DNA of 57,143 nucleotides from the NCBI GenBank assembly GCA_024275095.1, contig JAJRZV010000130.1, positions 1 through 57,143 of the forward strand, read 5' to 3'. The DNA is from a bacterium (GTDB taxonomy: Bacteria; JAJRZV01). Position numbers and translations under genes: made by a program. Under the pieces are notes generated by a model. That model was not told the DNA's origin, did not search any database, and saw only the letters and a list, made by a program, of their open reading frames with translations. Positions 25,810-33,855 of the stretch are shown piece after piece. Within the stretch, counting starts at the first letter, position 1. Each line of letters begins with the position of its first letter.

Positions 25810-26828
25810 TAAAGGCTTTTTACAGAATTCATCCAATGGTAACAGTACTGTTTTTCGGGCTCCCCTTTTCGTGTGCAGCAGTAAAAACCGTGTCAATTTT
25901 TGAAAAAAGCGTAACACACCAGCGGGGTGTTGATTTGAAGGTCACCGGCATTCAGTACATTGGAGCAGCCTCATCCTTTACCGAGCTGGGCGCGAAAAAG
26001 AAGTTAGCAATGCGATTTGTTGAGTTGCTCACGGGCCTGAAGCCTGACAGAATTGAAAGACCCCTGGGGATATGGGCTGAAAATAACGTGATTGCAGTTG
26101 TGGAGCCCGTGAAAAAACGGGTGGCTGTGGTGGACCTGCGTGAAAAAAGGGGACGGGCTGTGGGAGGATTTTACTACCCGGTAGATGTGGCGGTTGTGTG
26201 GAACAGGGTGTTTGTCTCAGATGCAGATGCAGGACAGGTGTTCGTGTTTGATATGGATTTAAAACTCCTTGATACTGTTGGCCTGGGCTTTAAGCGACCG
26301 GTGGGACTCTGCGGTTCTGAAGGTGCAGGGCATTTGTTTGTTGTGGATACCTGGGCGCACACGGTTTATGGATACAACCGAATGCTGAAGAGGGTTCTGG
26401 AGATAGGTGGGAGAGGAGATGCCCCCGGACAGTTTAATTTTCCAACTTTCTGCGATGTAGACTCGAGAGGTTTGCTTTACGTGGTTGATTCCATGAACTT
26501 CCGTGTCCAGATTTTCAATGCGTACGATGGAGCTGTTGTCGGGACCTTCGGGTGTCATGCGATGGTGAGTGGTTGCATGGCTCAGCCCAAGGGGATAGGT
26601 GTTGACTCCCGGGGACACATATACCTGGCGGATGCGATTTTCGATGCTGTCCAGGTGTTCGATCGTGATGGGACACTGCTGGCTGTGATAGGACGACGTG
26701 GACGGGCTCCAGCGCAGTTCTGGTCACCCGCTGATGTTGACGTGGACGAAAAAGATCGGGTGTTTATAAGTGACATGTTCAACGATCGCATTCAGGTGTT
26801 TCAATATTACCCGGAAGCTCTCACGTGA
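25806..26828 (+). CDS. NHL-repeat beta-propeller protein, probable lipoprotein (2)
   Basis: Secreted 340-residue propeller similar to the NHL gene at 21090. A signal ending in GLPFSCAA suggests a lipoprotein, though the lipobox is not ideal. NHL phrases recur: YPVDVAVVWNRVFVSDADAG, FNFPTFCDVDSRGLLYVVDS, QPKGIGVDSRGHIYLADAIF and WSPADVDVDEKDRVFISDMF. Both NHL proteins share the ending DRIQVFQY / ARVQVFQY. It overlaps the large barrel gene upstream and sits 13 bases before the second OmcE-like gene, so barrel, propeller and filament-type cytochrome form one unit. A role in anchoring or assembling the extracellular cytochromes is an inference. Confidence 0.9.
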   Translation: MIKAFYRIHPMVTVLFFGLPFSCAAVKTVSIFEKSVTHQRGVDLKVTGIQYIGAASSFTELGAKKKLAMRFVELLTGLKPDRIERPLGIWAENNVIAVVEPVKKRVAVVDLREKRGRAVGGFYYPVDVAVVWNRVFVSDADAGQVFVFDMDLKLLDTVGLGFKRPVGLCGSEGAGHLFVVDTWAHTVYGYNRMLKRVLEIGGRGDAPGQFNFPTFCDVDSRGLLYVVDSMNFRVQIFNAYDGAVVGTFGCHAMVSGCMAQPKGIGVDSRGHIYLADAIFDAVQVFDRDGTLLAVIGRRGRAPAQFWSPADVDVDEKDRVFISDMFNDRIQVFQYYPEALT

Positions 26829-26841
26829 GGGAGGTGGCACG

Positions 26842-27561
26842 GTGAGCGGGGGTGTTTTATCACAGGGCAGGAAGGGTTGGTGGAAATGGCTGGTGTGTGT
26901 GATCTCGGTGTGTGGTTTTTCCGCTTCTGCAACGGCTGACATCGCTTCAACAAAGCACAACCTTTCCACTTCCGGTCCTGGCCCTGTCAAGGCAGTATCT
27001 GAGACCCGGATTTGTGTGTTTTGTCACACGCCTCACGGAGCCAATCCCTCAATACCTCTGTGGAATCGTGATGTTTCTTACCAGAGTGGAATCGTTTACG
27101 TACCCTATTCCTCCGCGACACTTAATGCTTCCCCGGGCCAGCCTACAGGAGCAACAAAGTTGTGCCTTTCGTGTCATGACGGTACAGTCGCGGTGGGACA
27201 GCTGCTGAGAAACCCTGCTGTTTCCATGACCGATTCGGGTACAGGGAGGCTGACCCCTGAGGGCAAACTTTCTCCCTCGGCTCCGGGTTATATCGGGACG
27301 GACCTCAGCGGTTCCCATCCTGTGTCCTTTCAGGTGACAGAGGCCCTTATTGCAGCCAACAACTCCAGCGGTGATACCCCGCTCAATCCACTTTCTGCAA
27401 TGACCTCCGATCCTGACGGGGTGCGACTGGATGCAAACAACGAGCTTCAGTGCACGGCATGCCATGACCCTCACGACGACTCCAACCGTGCCACATCCGG
27501 CGCTCCCTTCTGGCGCAAGCCGGGATGGAGCGACGTGTGCCGGGTGTGTCACGGGATATAG
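26842..27561 (+). CDS. OmcE-like tetraheme cytochrome (nanowire type, copy 2)
   Basis: A 239-residue secreted protein from a GTG at 26842, four bases after the purine-rich SD GGGAGGTGG. The frame is open further upstream, but that part lies within the NHL gene. The signal peptide (WLVCVISVCGFSASATA) is followed by STKHNLSTSGPGP, a hallmark of OmcE relatives, and four CxxCH sites: RICVFCHTPHGANPSIPLWN, KLCLSCHDGTVAVG, LQCTACHDPHDD and VCRVCHGI. It is more typical of OmcE than copy 1 and differs widely from it between the hemes. Two filament-type cytochromes in one locus could form separate or mixed filaments. Confidence 0.9.
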   Translation: MSGGVLSQGRKGWWKWLVCVISVCGFSASATADIASTKHNLSTSGPGPVKAVSETRICVFCHTPHGANPSIPLWNRDVSYQSGIVYVPYSSATLNASPGQPTGATKLCLSCHDGTVAVGQLLRNPAVSMTDSGTGRLTPEGKLSPSAPGYIGTDLSGSHPVSFQVTEALIAANNSSGDTPLNPLSAMTSDPDGVRLDANNELQCTACHDPHDDSNRATSGAPFWRKPGWSDVCRVCHGI

Positions 27562-27604
27562 GTTAATGGGGGCGTGGTGGTAATAGCGGTGATAGTGGGG
27601 GGGA

Positions 27605-27669
27605 GCTCCATCCGCGTGAGCAGGGCATTCCCGCCGGAGGCGGGAAGTATATATCAGGCGCGGTTGGAG
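27605..27669 (+). ncRNA. Structured intergenic RNA element (long two-part hairpin)
   Basis: In the 158-base gap before the 8-heme gene, GCTCCA-T-CCGCG (27605-27616) pairs with CGCGG-T-TGGAGC (27658-27669), eleven pairs around one T-T mismatch. Inside lies a perfect 8-bp stem, TTCCCGCC (27628-27635) with GGCGGGAA (27639-27646). Two asymmetric internal loops (27617-27627 and 27647-27657) separate the stems. No T-run follows, so it is not a plain terminator. It matches no riboswitch I know: the GCAAAGC core of GEMM (c-di-GMP/cGAMP) elements is missing. It could be an mRNA leader element. Confidence 0.45.
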
Positions 27670-27719
27670 CATGTGGTGAGTGAGAGAAGCATGAGAAGTG
27701 CACAAAGAAAGGAGACACG

Positions 27720-28739
27720 ATGAGTAAAAACGTGGTGAAGGTATTGTTACCCTTATTTTTTGTTTTGGTATTTCCTCTTTCACAGGCTTTTACAGGCATG
27801 GGCACCAATCCTCACATGAGGGGTCCCTTTAAAAAACGCGGCTGTGGTGTGTGTCACGTGGGACACGGAGCACCCCGGACCCCAATGCTTCCCGAGCCTG
27901 AAGAGAAGGCGTGTTACAGGTGCCATGGTGAGGAATGGTCCAAAACAAAGGAGATCCTGAACATTGAGCTGCCCGAGGACGAGGAACCCGTAAATGTGGA
28001 AAGGTCGTTCGAGAAACCGTACAGGCACCCTGTGGAGTTGAAGAAGGGTAAAAACGAAAGGGGTGCTGAGTGTACGGATTGTCATAATCCTCATGAAATG
28101 CGGTCCATGAGGAAAAAGCGTGCTCCAGGGACCAGAAAGGAAAACCCGTATAATGGCCAGGGGTATGAGTATGAACTGTGTTTTAAGTGCCACGCAGACG
28201 TAGCTGACCTTCCGCCCACTGAGAAAGATAAAAAGATGGAATTTGAAGGAATGCGGTCATCACACCCGGTTGTCTACGCGAAACGCTCTGGTCCTGTGCC
28301 CAGCTTAAAACCGGCTCTGTGGGAGGGTGCTTTTATCAACTGTACTGATTGCCACGGAAGCGACGATTTGGCAGACAGGGGGGTTCACGGGTCAATCTAT
28401 CCTCATATCCTCAGGTACAATTATCAGGAAGAAGACGGTACTGCTGAGAGTGAGTACACATATGCCCTTTGCTATTCGTGCCACGACAGAATGAGTATTT
28501 TGAGGGACGAGTCTTTCCGGTACCATTCGCTTCACGTGAGTGAGAATCAGATTTCCTGTCATTCTTGCCATGATCCTCACGGTTCTAACAATCCATATCT
28601 TATCAGGTTTTCTTCCGAGGGATTAACAGAAGTAGAACCTTCTTCGTCCGGAAAGCTGGAGTATGAAAGTTATGGCCCCAGGAGCGGAGCGTGTTTTGTC
28701 TCCTGCCATGGGAAAGACCATGACCCTGCGAGGTATTAA
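27720..28739 (+). CDS. Octaheme c-type cytochrome
   Basis: Secreted protein of 339 residues with a clear signal peptide (VVKVLLPLFFVLVFPLSQA) and eight heme sites: CGVCH, CYRCH, CTDCH, CFKCH, CTDCH, CYSCH, CHSCH and a final CX3CH (CFVSCH). The phrases CTDCHNPHEMRSM and CHSCHDPHGSNNPYLIRF place it among paired-CXXCH cytochromes of extracellular electron transfer. The middle is rich in Lys and Glu. The unusual last motif needs a heme lyase that tolerates an extra residue. SD AGGAG is well placed before the ATG. It may be the partner that sits in or on the barrel, but no direct evidence shows this. Confidence 0.92.
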   Translation: MSKNVVKVLLPLFFVLVFPLSQAFTGMGTNPHMRGPFKKRGCGVCHVGHGAPRTPMLPEPEEKACYRCHGEEWSKTKEILNIELPEDEEPVNVERSFEKPYRHPVELKKGKNERGAECTDCHNPHEMRSMRKKRAPGTRKENPYNGQGYEYELCFKCHADVADLPPTEKDKKMEFEGMRSSHPVVYAKRSGPVPSLKPALWEGAFINCTDCHGSDDLADRGVHGSIYPHILRYNYQEEDGTAESEYTYALCYSCHDRMSILRDESFRYHSLHVSENQISCHSCHDPHGSNNPYLIRFSSEGLTEVEPSSSGKLEYESYGPRSGACFVSCHGKDHDPARY

Positions 28740-28772
28740 ATTTTTGTATAGAGAAAGCGAGGGGTTGTGGTG

Positions 28773-28828
28773 TGTCAAATAATTGACAGGAAAAGGGCAA
28801 ATAACTCACAAAGTGGAGTAAAATACTC
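28773..28828. promoter_or_regulatory. Two short palindromes upstream of a sigma-54 promoter (possible activator sites)
   Basis: TGTCAA-ATAA-TTGACA (28773-28788) is a perfect 6-bp inverted repeat, and GAGTA-AAA-TACTC (28816-28828) a perfect 5-bp one. They lie about 140-190 bases before the -24/-12 promoter at 28965, where sigma-54 activators usually bind. I do not see the same palindromes upstream of the other two sigma-54 promoters, which weakens the case. Confidence 0.35.
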
Positions 28829-28851
28829 AGCAGGGTGAAGTATTAAACGAG

Positions 28852-29025
28852 ATGCTCAGAATCGAAGAGAAAAACACTTCAAAAATTTTTAATAAATTCA
28901 ATGGGTTAGGGAGTACGCCTTTTCTCAAATACAGAGGGCGGTCTTCTGGTTCTGTTTCCGGTTATGGCATTTTTATTGCCTTCTCCTTAGGAGAAGATAA
29001 AAAGGAGAGGTGTGTAATCGCCTGA
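28852..29025 (+). CDS. Possible small ORF (57 codons) before the Ig/NHL/heme giant gene
   Basis: An ATG frame of 57 codons (MLRIEEKNTSKIFNKFNGLG and on to CVIA) fills most of the 293-base gap between the octaheme gene and the giant gene. It has no near SD and matches nothing I know. It spans the predicted sigma-54 promoter at 28965, so it is probably fortuitous. The gap also has a hairpin CTTCTCC/GGAGAAG (28980-28996) next to that promoter. Confidence 0.15.
   Translation: MLRIEEKNTSKIFNKFNGLGSTPFLKYRGRSSGSVSGYGIFIAFSLGEDKKERCVIA
28965..28979 (+). promoter_or_regulatory. Sigma-54 (-24/-12) promoter of the Ig/NHL/heme giant gene
   Basis: TGGCATT-TTTA-TTGC: GG at 28966-28967 and GC at 28978-28979 have the required offset, and all positions except one in the -24 flank agree with TGGCAYR-N4-TTGC. 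The gene's start is 54 bases after it. A hairpin (28980-28996) falls over the predicted start of transcription. Confidence 0.75.
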
Positions 29026-29032
29026 AGGGGGG

Positions 29033-29470
29033 ATGGTGAGGAGGGGCCTGTTCATAATTGTTCTGCTGGTAAGTGCGCACGCATATGCCAACCTTGCACC
29101 TGTGGTGGATAATATCACTGTGAATCCGGGATTAAGAGTAAGACCGGGTACGGAAGTCACCATCACGATTAATGCCCACGACCCTGATTGCCCGGATGTG
29201 TGTGTGCCAACGCCGGGAATTAACACCTGTGGCCTTTATATCAGAAACGATACCACCACCTGGAGCGCCACAGGGGGAACGTTCTCTTACATTGATGCAG
29301 GGGATGCTGCATCTCCCTATGTTACCAGGGCAACCTGGATAGCACCGGATACAACAGGGGCCTACACTATCGAGGTGTATCTGGCCGACAGCGGGAGCTG
29401 GCTCTGCGGTGGGCGACAGAGCACAACTGCAAGCATTTCTATCTCCGTAGCAACAGGTCAGCCACCCTAG
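29033..29470 (+). CDS. Giant Ig/NHL/PKD/cytochrome protein, N-terminal part before an in-frame TAG
   Basis: This is the start of the 1,605-residue frame. It has a signal peptide (RGLFIIVLLVSAHAYA) and one Ig-like domain (LAPVVDNITVNPGLRVRPGT, TWSATGGTFSYIDAGDAASP, WIAPDTTGAYTIEVYLADSG) and ends at SVATGQPP then TAG (29468-29470). The same frame continues at once with VKSVIVQPGLVPPGGTSKII, a second copy of the same Ig-like domain. The following part has no signal peptide or start of its own. The TAG is therefore a nonsense codon within one gene (CAG or AAG one base away) or a sequence error. A 144-residue secreted Ig protein on its own is the alternative reading. Confidence 0.8.
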   Translation: MVRRGLFIIVLLVSAHAYANLAPVVDNITVNPGLRVRPGTEVTITINAHDPDCPDVCVPTPGINTCGLYIRNDTTTWSATGGTFSYIDAGDAASPYVTRATWIAPDTTGAYTIEVYLADSGSWLCGGRQSTTASISISVATGQPP

Positions 29471-32400
29471 GTAAAGTCCGTTATTGTACAACCGGGCCTG
29501 GTACCTCCGGGTGGCACCTCGAAGATTATAGTAAGGGCGGTAGACCCTGATTATTCTGGACCGATGACCTACACCTTCACCGCTTCAGGTGGAAGCATCA
29601 GCGTTCCTGACTCATCGCGTCCTGACGAGGCTGTATGGCGTGCGCCTCAACGAGACGGCACCTACACCATTACCGTTACCGTTACCGACCCGGAAGGAAA
29701 TGCAACGCAGGTTCAGCGTACGGTGAAGGTTAAATTGCTCCAGCCCGTGGGAAATGTACAGGCGGGTTCGAGGTTGATCAGACCGGTGGATGTGAGTGTT
29801 GACGGTGTTGGGCGTATTTACGTGGTTGACGGTCGTACGAGAGATGTGCTGATCTTTCAGGCTTCCGGGATGCTGGAAAGAAGGGTGGGCTTGCGCAGGG
29901 CACTTTCTGCAGATCCTTCACCTGACGGCTTATTATGGATTACCACTTCAGATCATTGCCTGCTGGCACTGAATACGAGTGCTGGCGATAAGGTGGTTGT
30001 GGAAAACTGTGACGTGCTTAAACTTCCAGTGGATGTAAAGTGTGCGTTCTCACGCGGTTACGTGTACGTGGCCGATGTGAAAGCCCAGGAAGTAAAAATT
30101 TTTGATTTGCAGGGCGCTTATCTTTTCCCCATCACGGGGCTTGTGGCTCCGGTGGGCGTTGATTTTCTGGAAGGTTCAGGTGAAGTCGCGGTTGTGGACG
30201 AAGCGGGTAAAAAAGTCGCCTTCTACACTCCAGAGGGAGCTTTTATCGACAGCTGGGGTGTTGCGGGCAATAACGAGGGGGAGTTTGTCAGACCTCACGG
30301 CGTTGCACACGATGCGGCCGGTAGAATTTACGTGACAGACGCTTACCTTGACACTCTCCAGGTTTTCACTAGGAGCGGCGGGTTCGTGGGCTCTGCAGGT
30401 GGACACTGTACCTCGAAAGGTTGTTTGGTTCTTCCTCGAGATGTAACTCTGGATGTTTTCGGCCGGGTACTCGTTGCTTCTGCCGGAACCGGCCGTGTGG
30501 AAATCTATTCCCCGTGCATCAACGATTCAGATTGCGATGGAATGGATGATGCTTATGAACGCGATCAGGGATTTAATCCCTTTGATCCCCGGGATGCAGC
30601 TGCGGATGCCGACGGGGACGGACTTTCCAACCTCCGGGAATATTTGCTTGGAACGTCTCCGCTGAACCCTGATACGGATGGAGACGGACTTGCGGACGGC
30701 AGGGAGGTGGCTATTGGTACCAATCCACTTTCACCGTATGATTATTTACCCGTTGCCGTGGCTACCACCCCCTATTCCATTGTAGAGCCGACAGTAATTA
30801 CTCTTTATGGTACCGGCTCGTACGATCCCGCAGGAGAGAGCATCATCAGCTATGTATGGAGACAGATAAAAGGACCGGAAAATGTGATGGAGGAGGCCAC
30901 CGGGGATGCTGTCCAGGTGCTTCTGAGACGCGCAGGTAAATATACTTTCGGTCTCAGAGTGTTTGACGGGCGGCTGTGGAGTGACGAGGCTTTGGTAGAT
31001 GTGTATGTGGAAAACGTATTGCCCTCGGTAGAAGTTCCATCAACAGTGTTTGCGCGTGCTGGAGAGGAGGTGCACGTACCCGTATCTGCCGAGGATGCAA
31101 ACGGAGACTTCGTGCGGTGCTGGTGGGAGCGGAAGTCTGCTGCAGCTCCTGAACCCGTGCAATCAGGGGATTGTAGTGCGTATATCAGGACAGATAAGCC
31201 TGGTGTTTATGAATACACGATCAAGGCCTCCGATGGTACGGGAGTTACCGAAAAGGAAACAAGATTGTACGTATGGTCCGATGAAGAGAAGCCTCCCGTT
31301 GTGAAGGCATCAGGTCGTTATCTGGAGGAAATTAATACGATTGAATTGAGCAGTAATGTTTTCTTTAAGAGAGATTCTTCAAAAGTAGTGCGATGGCTGC
31401 AAAAGGGAGGTCCTGATGTTGTGTTGCCTCCGGGAGGGATTGTTGGAGACACCGTTCGAATAAGAGTTCAAAAGCCCGGACAGTACACCTTTGCAGCTCT
31501 TCTCGATGGTTATCCAGAGGCATTGTCCCACAAGGTGAGCGTGAACGTTTGTCCGGATGGGGATGTTCTTGAAGTAAGCGGTGGTTCTGACAGGGTGGTG
31601 AAGGTGGGAGACCTTGTGGAGATGTTCCCTCAGACAAACACCATCCGTGGAGCTACTGTTGTGTATCAGTGGAGGCAGGTTGCAGGACCCCACGCGTTTT
31701 TGATGAAAACCGGCGAAGGCGTGGATTTTTATCCTGTGCTCCCGGGTGTATATGAATTTGAGGTGATTGCGACAGAGGCTGCTTCCGGATGTTCAGCCCG
31801 GTCACGGGTGAAAGTGTTTGTAGAGGGCTCGATGCCGCTTCCGCGGGTTTCGGTAGATGATGGGCGATGTGTGGACTGTGACACGGTCGCGGTGCTGGCC
31901 ACTCCCGTACCCTCAAGTGCAGATGTGACCTGGGAACCCGAAGAGCCCGAACCTGCACTCCCGTTCAATTCAACGGAAGAACTTTTGAAGGTTTGGGCTC
32001 CGGAGCCCGGCGTGTATGTGTTTCGTGCACGCCCGTTTGATGCTCCAGTTGCAGGGGTGGAGACGGGGGCTATGGCAACATTCGAAAAAGGAGAGAATGT
32101 TGTTCCGCAGGTCGACGTGGTGCACGGCATGTTTATAAAACCCGGGGAGACGGCGAGGATTAACGTGAAAATGAAAGGTTCAGGCGAGGGAGATCTTTCC
32201 CTCCAGTGGGAATACATGGGTGGTTACATTCCGGAAAAGTGGGATGTAAATGATTCGATCCTTGAAATTGCAGGTGGATTACCCGGAGACTTTTACCGTT
32301 TCAGAGTGGTTGCGTATAAGGGTCACTACAGGAGTGTACCCGAAAGTGTGTGGATTGCGATAGCGCAGAGACCTCTCACGGTCACTGTGCCGGATGCAAA

Positions 32401-33850
32401 CGGCGAGGAGGTTTCGGCCACAGTTGAAGATGAGGTGTTGAAGAAGATTACGGTAACGTTTTCGCAGATAGAAGAGAAGGCTGTCGGGCTCGGGCTCAAC
32501 GAGTATACAGGAGCGGTTCCGGAAGGCTATCGTGTTGCCGGAGGAGAAATATTTATTGCCCCCGGTGGGGTCCCTGTCGAGGCTTCTTTGAGAATAGAGC
32601 TGAATGTACCAATTGATGATGCAAAGGTGTTTTACCTTGTTTCGTCACAGGCATACCCCGTGAGAGATGTCACAGTAGAGGACAACGCTGTTGTAGCGAA
32701 AATCAGAGCTACAGGACGATATGTAATACTGGTAAAGGAGAGGAAGGTTGTGTTGCCTGTTGCATCCCGGACCAGGAGTTTCTGTTTGATCGCGGGCGTT
32801 TCGAAAGGATTTTATGGAACTTCGTTTGTGCAGGCGTTGAGGCATTTCCGGGATCAATTCCTCCGCAAGAGCCATGTTGGCAGAAAAATAGTAAGTGTGT
32901 ACTATGCTGTCAGTACAAAATATTATAAACATGTGATGAAACACTCAGCTGTAAAAACAGGACTGCGGGCCCTTCTTTTACCTGCATACCTGGGGAGTGT
33001 TCTGGCCAGACACGGTGGCCTGGCAGGTATGCTGGCAATGATAGTACTCGGCTTTATTTTAATGTTTCGGGTCGTTCAGATAAGTGGCGGCAGGTGGACA
33101 CTTTTGCTTTGTATAATAAGCGCTGCTGTAATGATGGGTTATCAGTTCGCGCATGCACTGGATTCCCCCCACGACCTGTTGAACTGCAACGATTGCCATA
33201 CGGTTCACAGCGCCCCGGGGCTTGCACTGACCTCTTCGTGGGGCAACTGGTATCTGTGCACTTCCTGCCATTCGTCCGGCAACATGGCGTCCAACTACGC
33301 TTTCAGCATCGGAGACCAGGCCGTTCCCGGCCAGCAGGGATATTCTCACAGGTGGGACGCGTATGCGAATAATACCACCTATCAGACCGTTACCCCAACC
33401 AACAGCGAGCTCTCTGTCCGGCTGGACGGCGGTAAAATAATGTGCTCCACGTGCCATGACCAGCACAGCCAGGCCGACACACCGTTTGACCCTTCTGCTC
33501 CTGCATCGGGAGCAGGTCGGCATTTTCAGCGCATTTCCAACGATGCCAATCAGATGTGTTTGGACTGCCATTCTGCGAGAAACGTAACCGATGTAAGAAC
33601 CTACACCGGAGAAAAGCTCAGCCATCCTGTGGGAGTCGCCTATGACCCTGCGACCTATGAAAACCTCAATGCAGCAATAAAGGATATTAACGGTGCTGCG
33701 CAGAGCGGCACGCGGTATGAAGTGGATGCGCCCGGTGATACGAATCCCACCAATAATTTAATTCTGGATGGTACAGGTGCTGTGAACTGCATGACGTGTC
33801 ACTGGGTACATTACACAGATGGCAATCCCTACACCATAGATAAAAGGTGA
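29471..33850 (+). CDS. Giant secreted protein: Ig - NHL - thrombospondin 3 - PKD - CFI-box - TM - pentaheme cytochrome (after TAG)
   Basis: This is the body of the giant gene, 1,459 codons in frame with the N-terminal part. In order: an Ig-like domain; an NHL propeller (about 29750-30510; RPVDVSVDGVGRIYVVDGRT); Ca-binding repeats (DADGDGLSNLREYLLGTSPL); several PKD/Ig-like domains (about 30750-32700); a CFI-box-like sorting region (CLIAGVSKGFYGTSF, RHFRDQFLRKSHVGRKIVSV, YY...S; from 32783); a TM helix (33016-33083); then a second signal-like helix ending AHA-LDS (33096-33158); and five CxxCH sites (CNDCH, CTSCH, CSTCH, CLDCH, CMTCH). The CFI-box normally ends a protein, so cleavage into a surface protein and a pentaheme cytochrome is plausible. 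The first internal ATG (29564) lies within an Ig domain. Confidence 0.85.
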   Translation, partial: VKSVIVQPGLVPPGGTSKIIVRAVDPDYSGPMTYTFTASGGSISVPDSSRPDEAVWRAPQRDGTYTITVTVTDPEGNATQVQRTVKVKLLQPVGNVQAGSRLIRPVDVSVDGVGRIYVVDGRTRDVLIFQASGMLERRVGLRRALSADPSPDGLLWITTSDHCLLALNTSAGDKVVVENCDVLKLPVDVKCAFSRGYVYVADVKAQEVKIFDLQGAYLFPITGLVAPVGVDFLEGSGEVAVVDEAGKKVAFYTPEGAFIDSWGVAGNNEGEFVRPHGVAHDAAGRIYVTDAYLDTLQVFTRSGGFVGSAGGHCTSKGCLVLPRDVTLDVFGRVLVASAGTGRVEIYSPCINDSDCDGMDDAYERDQGFNPFDPRDAAADADGDGLSNLREYLLGTSPLNPDTDGDGLADGREVAIGTNPLSPYDYLPVAVATTPYSIVEPTVITLYGTGSYDPAGESIISYVWRQIKGPENVMEEATGDAVQVLLRRAGKYTFGLRVFDGRLWSDEALVDVYVENVLPSVEVPSTVFARAGEEVHVPVSAEDANGDFVRCWWERKSAAAPEPVQSGDCSAYIRTDKPGVYEYTIKASDGTGVTEKETRLYVWSDEEKPPVVKASGRYLEEINTIELSSNVFFKRDSSKVVRWLQKGGPDVVLPPGGIVGDTVRIRVQKPGQYTFAALLDGYPEALSHKVSVNVCPDGDVLEVSGGSDRVVKVGDLVEMFPQTNTIRGATVVYQWRQVAGPHAFLMKTGEGVDFYPVLPGVYEFEVIATEAASGCSARSRVKVFVEGSMPLPRVSVDDGRCVDCDTVAVLATPVPSSADVTWEPEEPEPALPFNSTEELLKVWAPEPGVYVFRARPFDAPVAGVETGAMATFEKGENVVPQVDVVHGMFIKPGETARINVKMKGSGEGDLSLQWEYMGGYIPEKWDVNDSILEIAGGLPGDFYRFRVVAYKGHYRSVPESVWIAIAQRPLTVTVPDANGEEVSATVEDEVLKKITVTFSQIEEKAVGLGLNEYTGAVPEGYRVAGGEIFIAPGGVPVEASLRIELNVPIDDAKVFYLVSSQAYPVRDVTVEDNAVVAKIRATGRYVILVKERKVVLPVASRTRSFCLIAGVSKGFYGTSFVQALRHFRDQFLRKSHVGRKIVSVYYAVSTKYYKHVMKHSAVKTGLRALLLPAYLGSVLARHGGLAGMLAMIVLGFILMFRVVQISGGRWTLLLCIISAAVMMGYQFAHALDSPHDLLNCNDCHTVHSAPGLALTSSWGNWYLCTSCHSSGNMASNYAFSIGDQAVPGQQGYSHRWDAYANNTTYQTVTPTNSELSVRLDGGKIMCSTCHDQHSQADTPFDPSAPASGAGRHFQRISNDANQMCLDCHSARNVTDVRTYTGEKLSHPVGVAYDPATYENLNAAIKDINGAAQSGTRYEVDAPGDTNPTNNLILDGTGAVNCMTCHWVHYTDGNPYTIDKR

Positions 33851-33855
33851 GGACC

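Noticed and set aside
27656-27670. Another sigma-54 promoter (AGGCGCG-GTTG-GAGC)
   Set aside because: GG/GC spacing is right but the -12 box (GAGC) is poor and the bases form part of the hairpin stem.
27562-27719. GEMM-type (c-di-GMP or cGAMP) riboswitch before the octaheme gene, as known for Geobacter cytochromes
   Set aside because: The conserved GCAAAGC core and tetraloop receptor are missing; only a long two-part hairpin is present.
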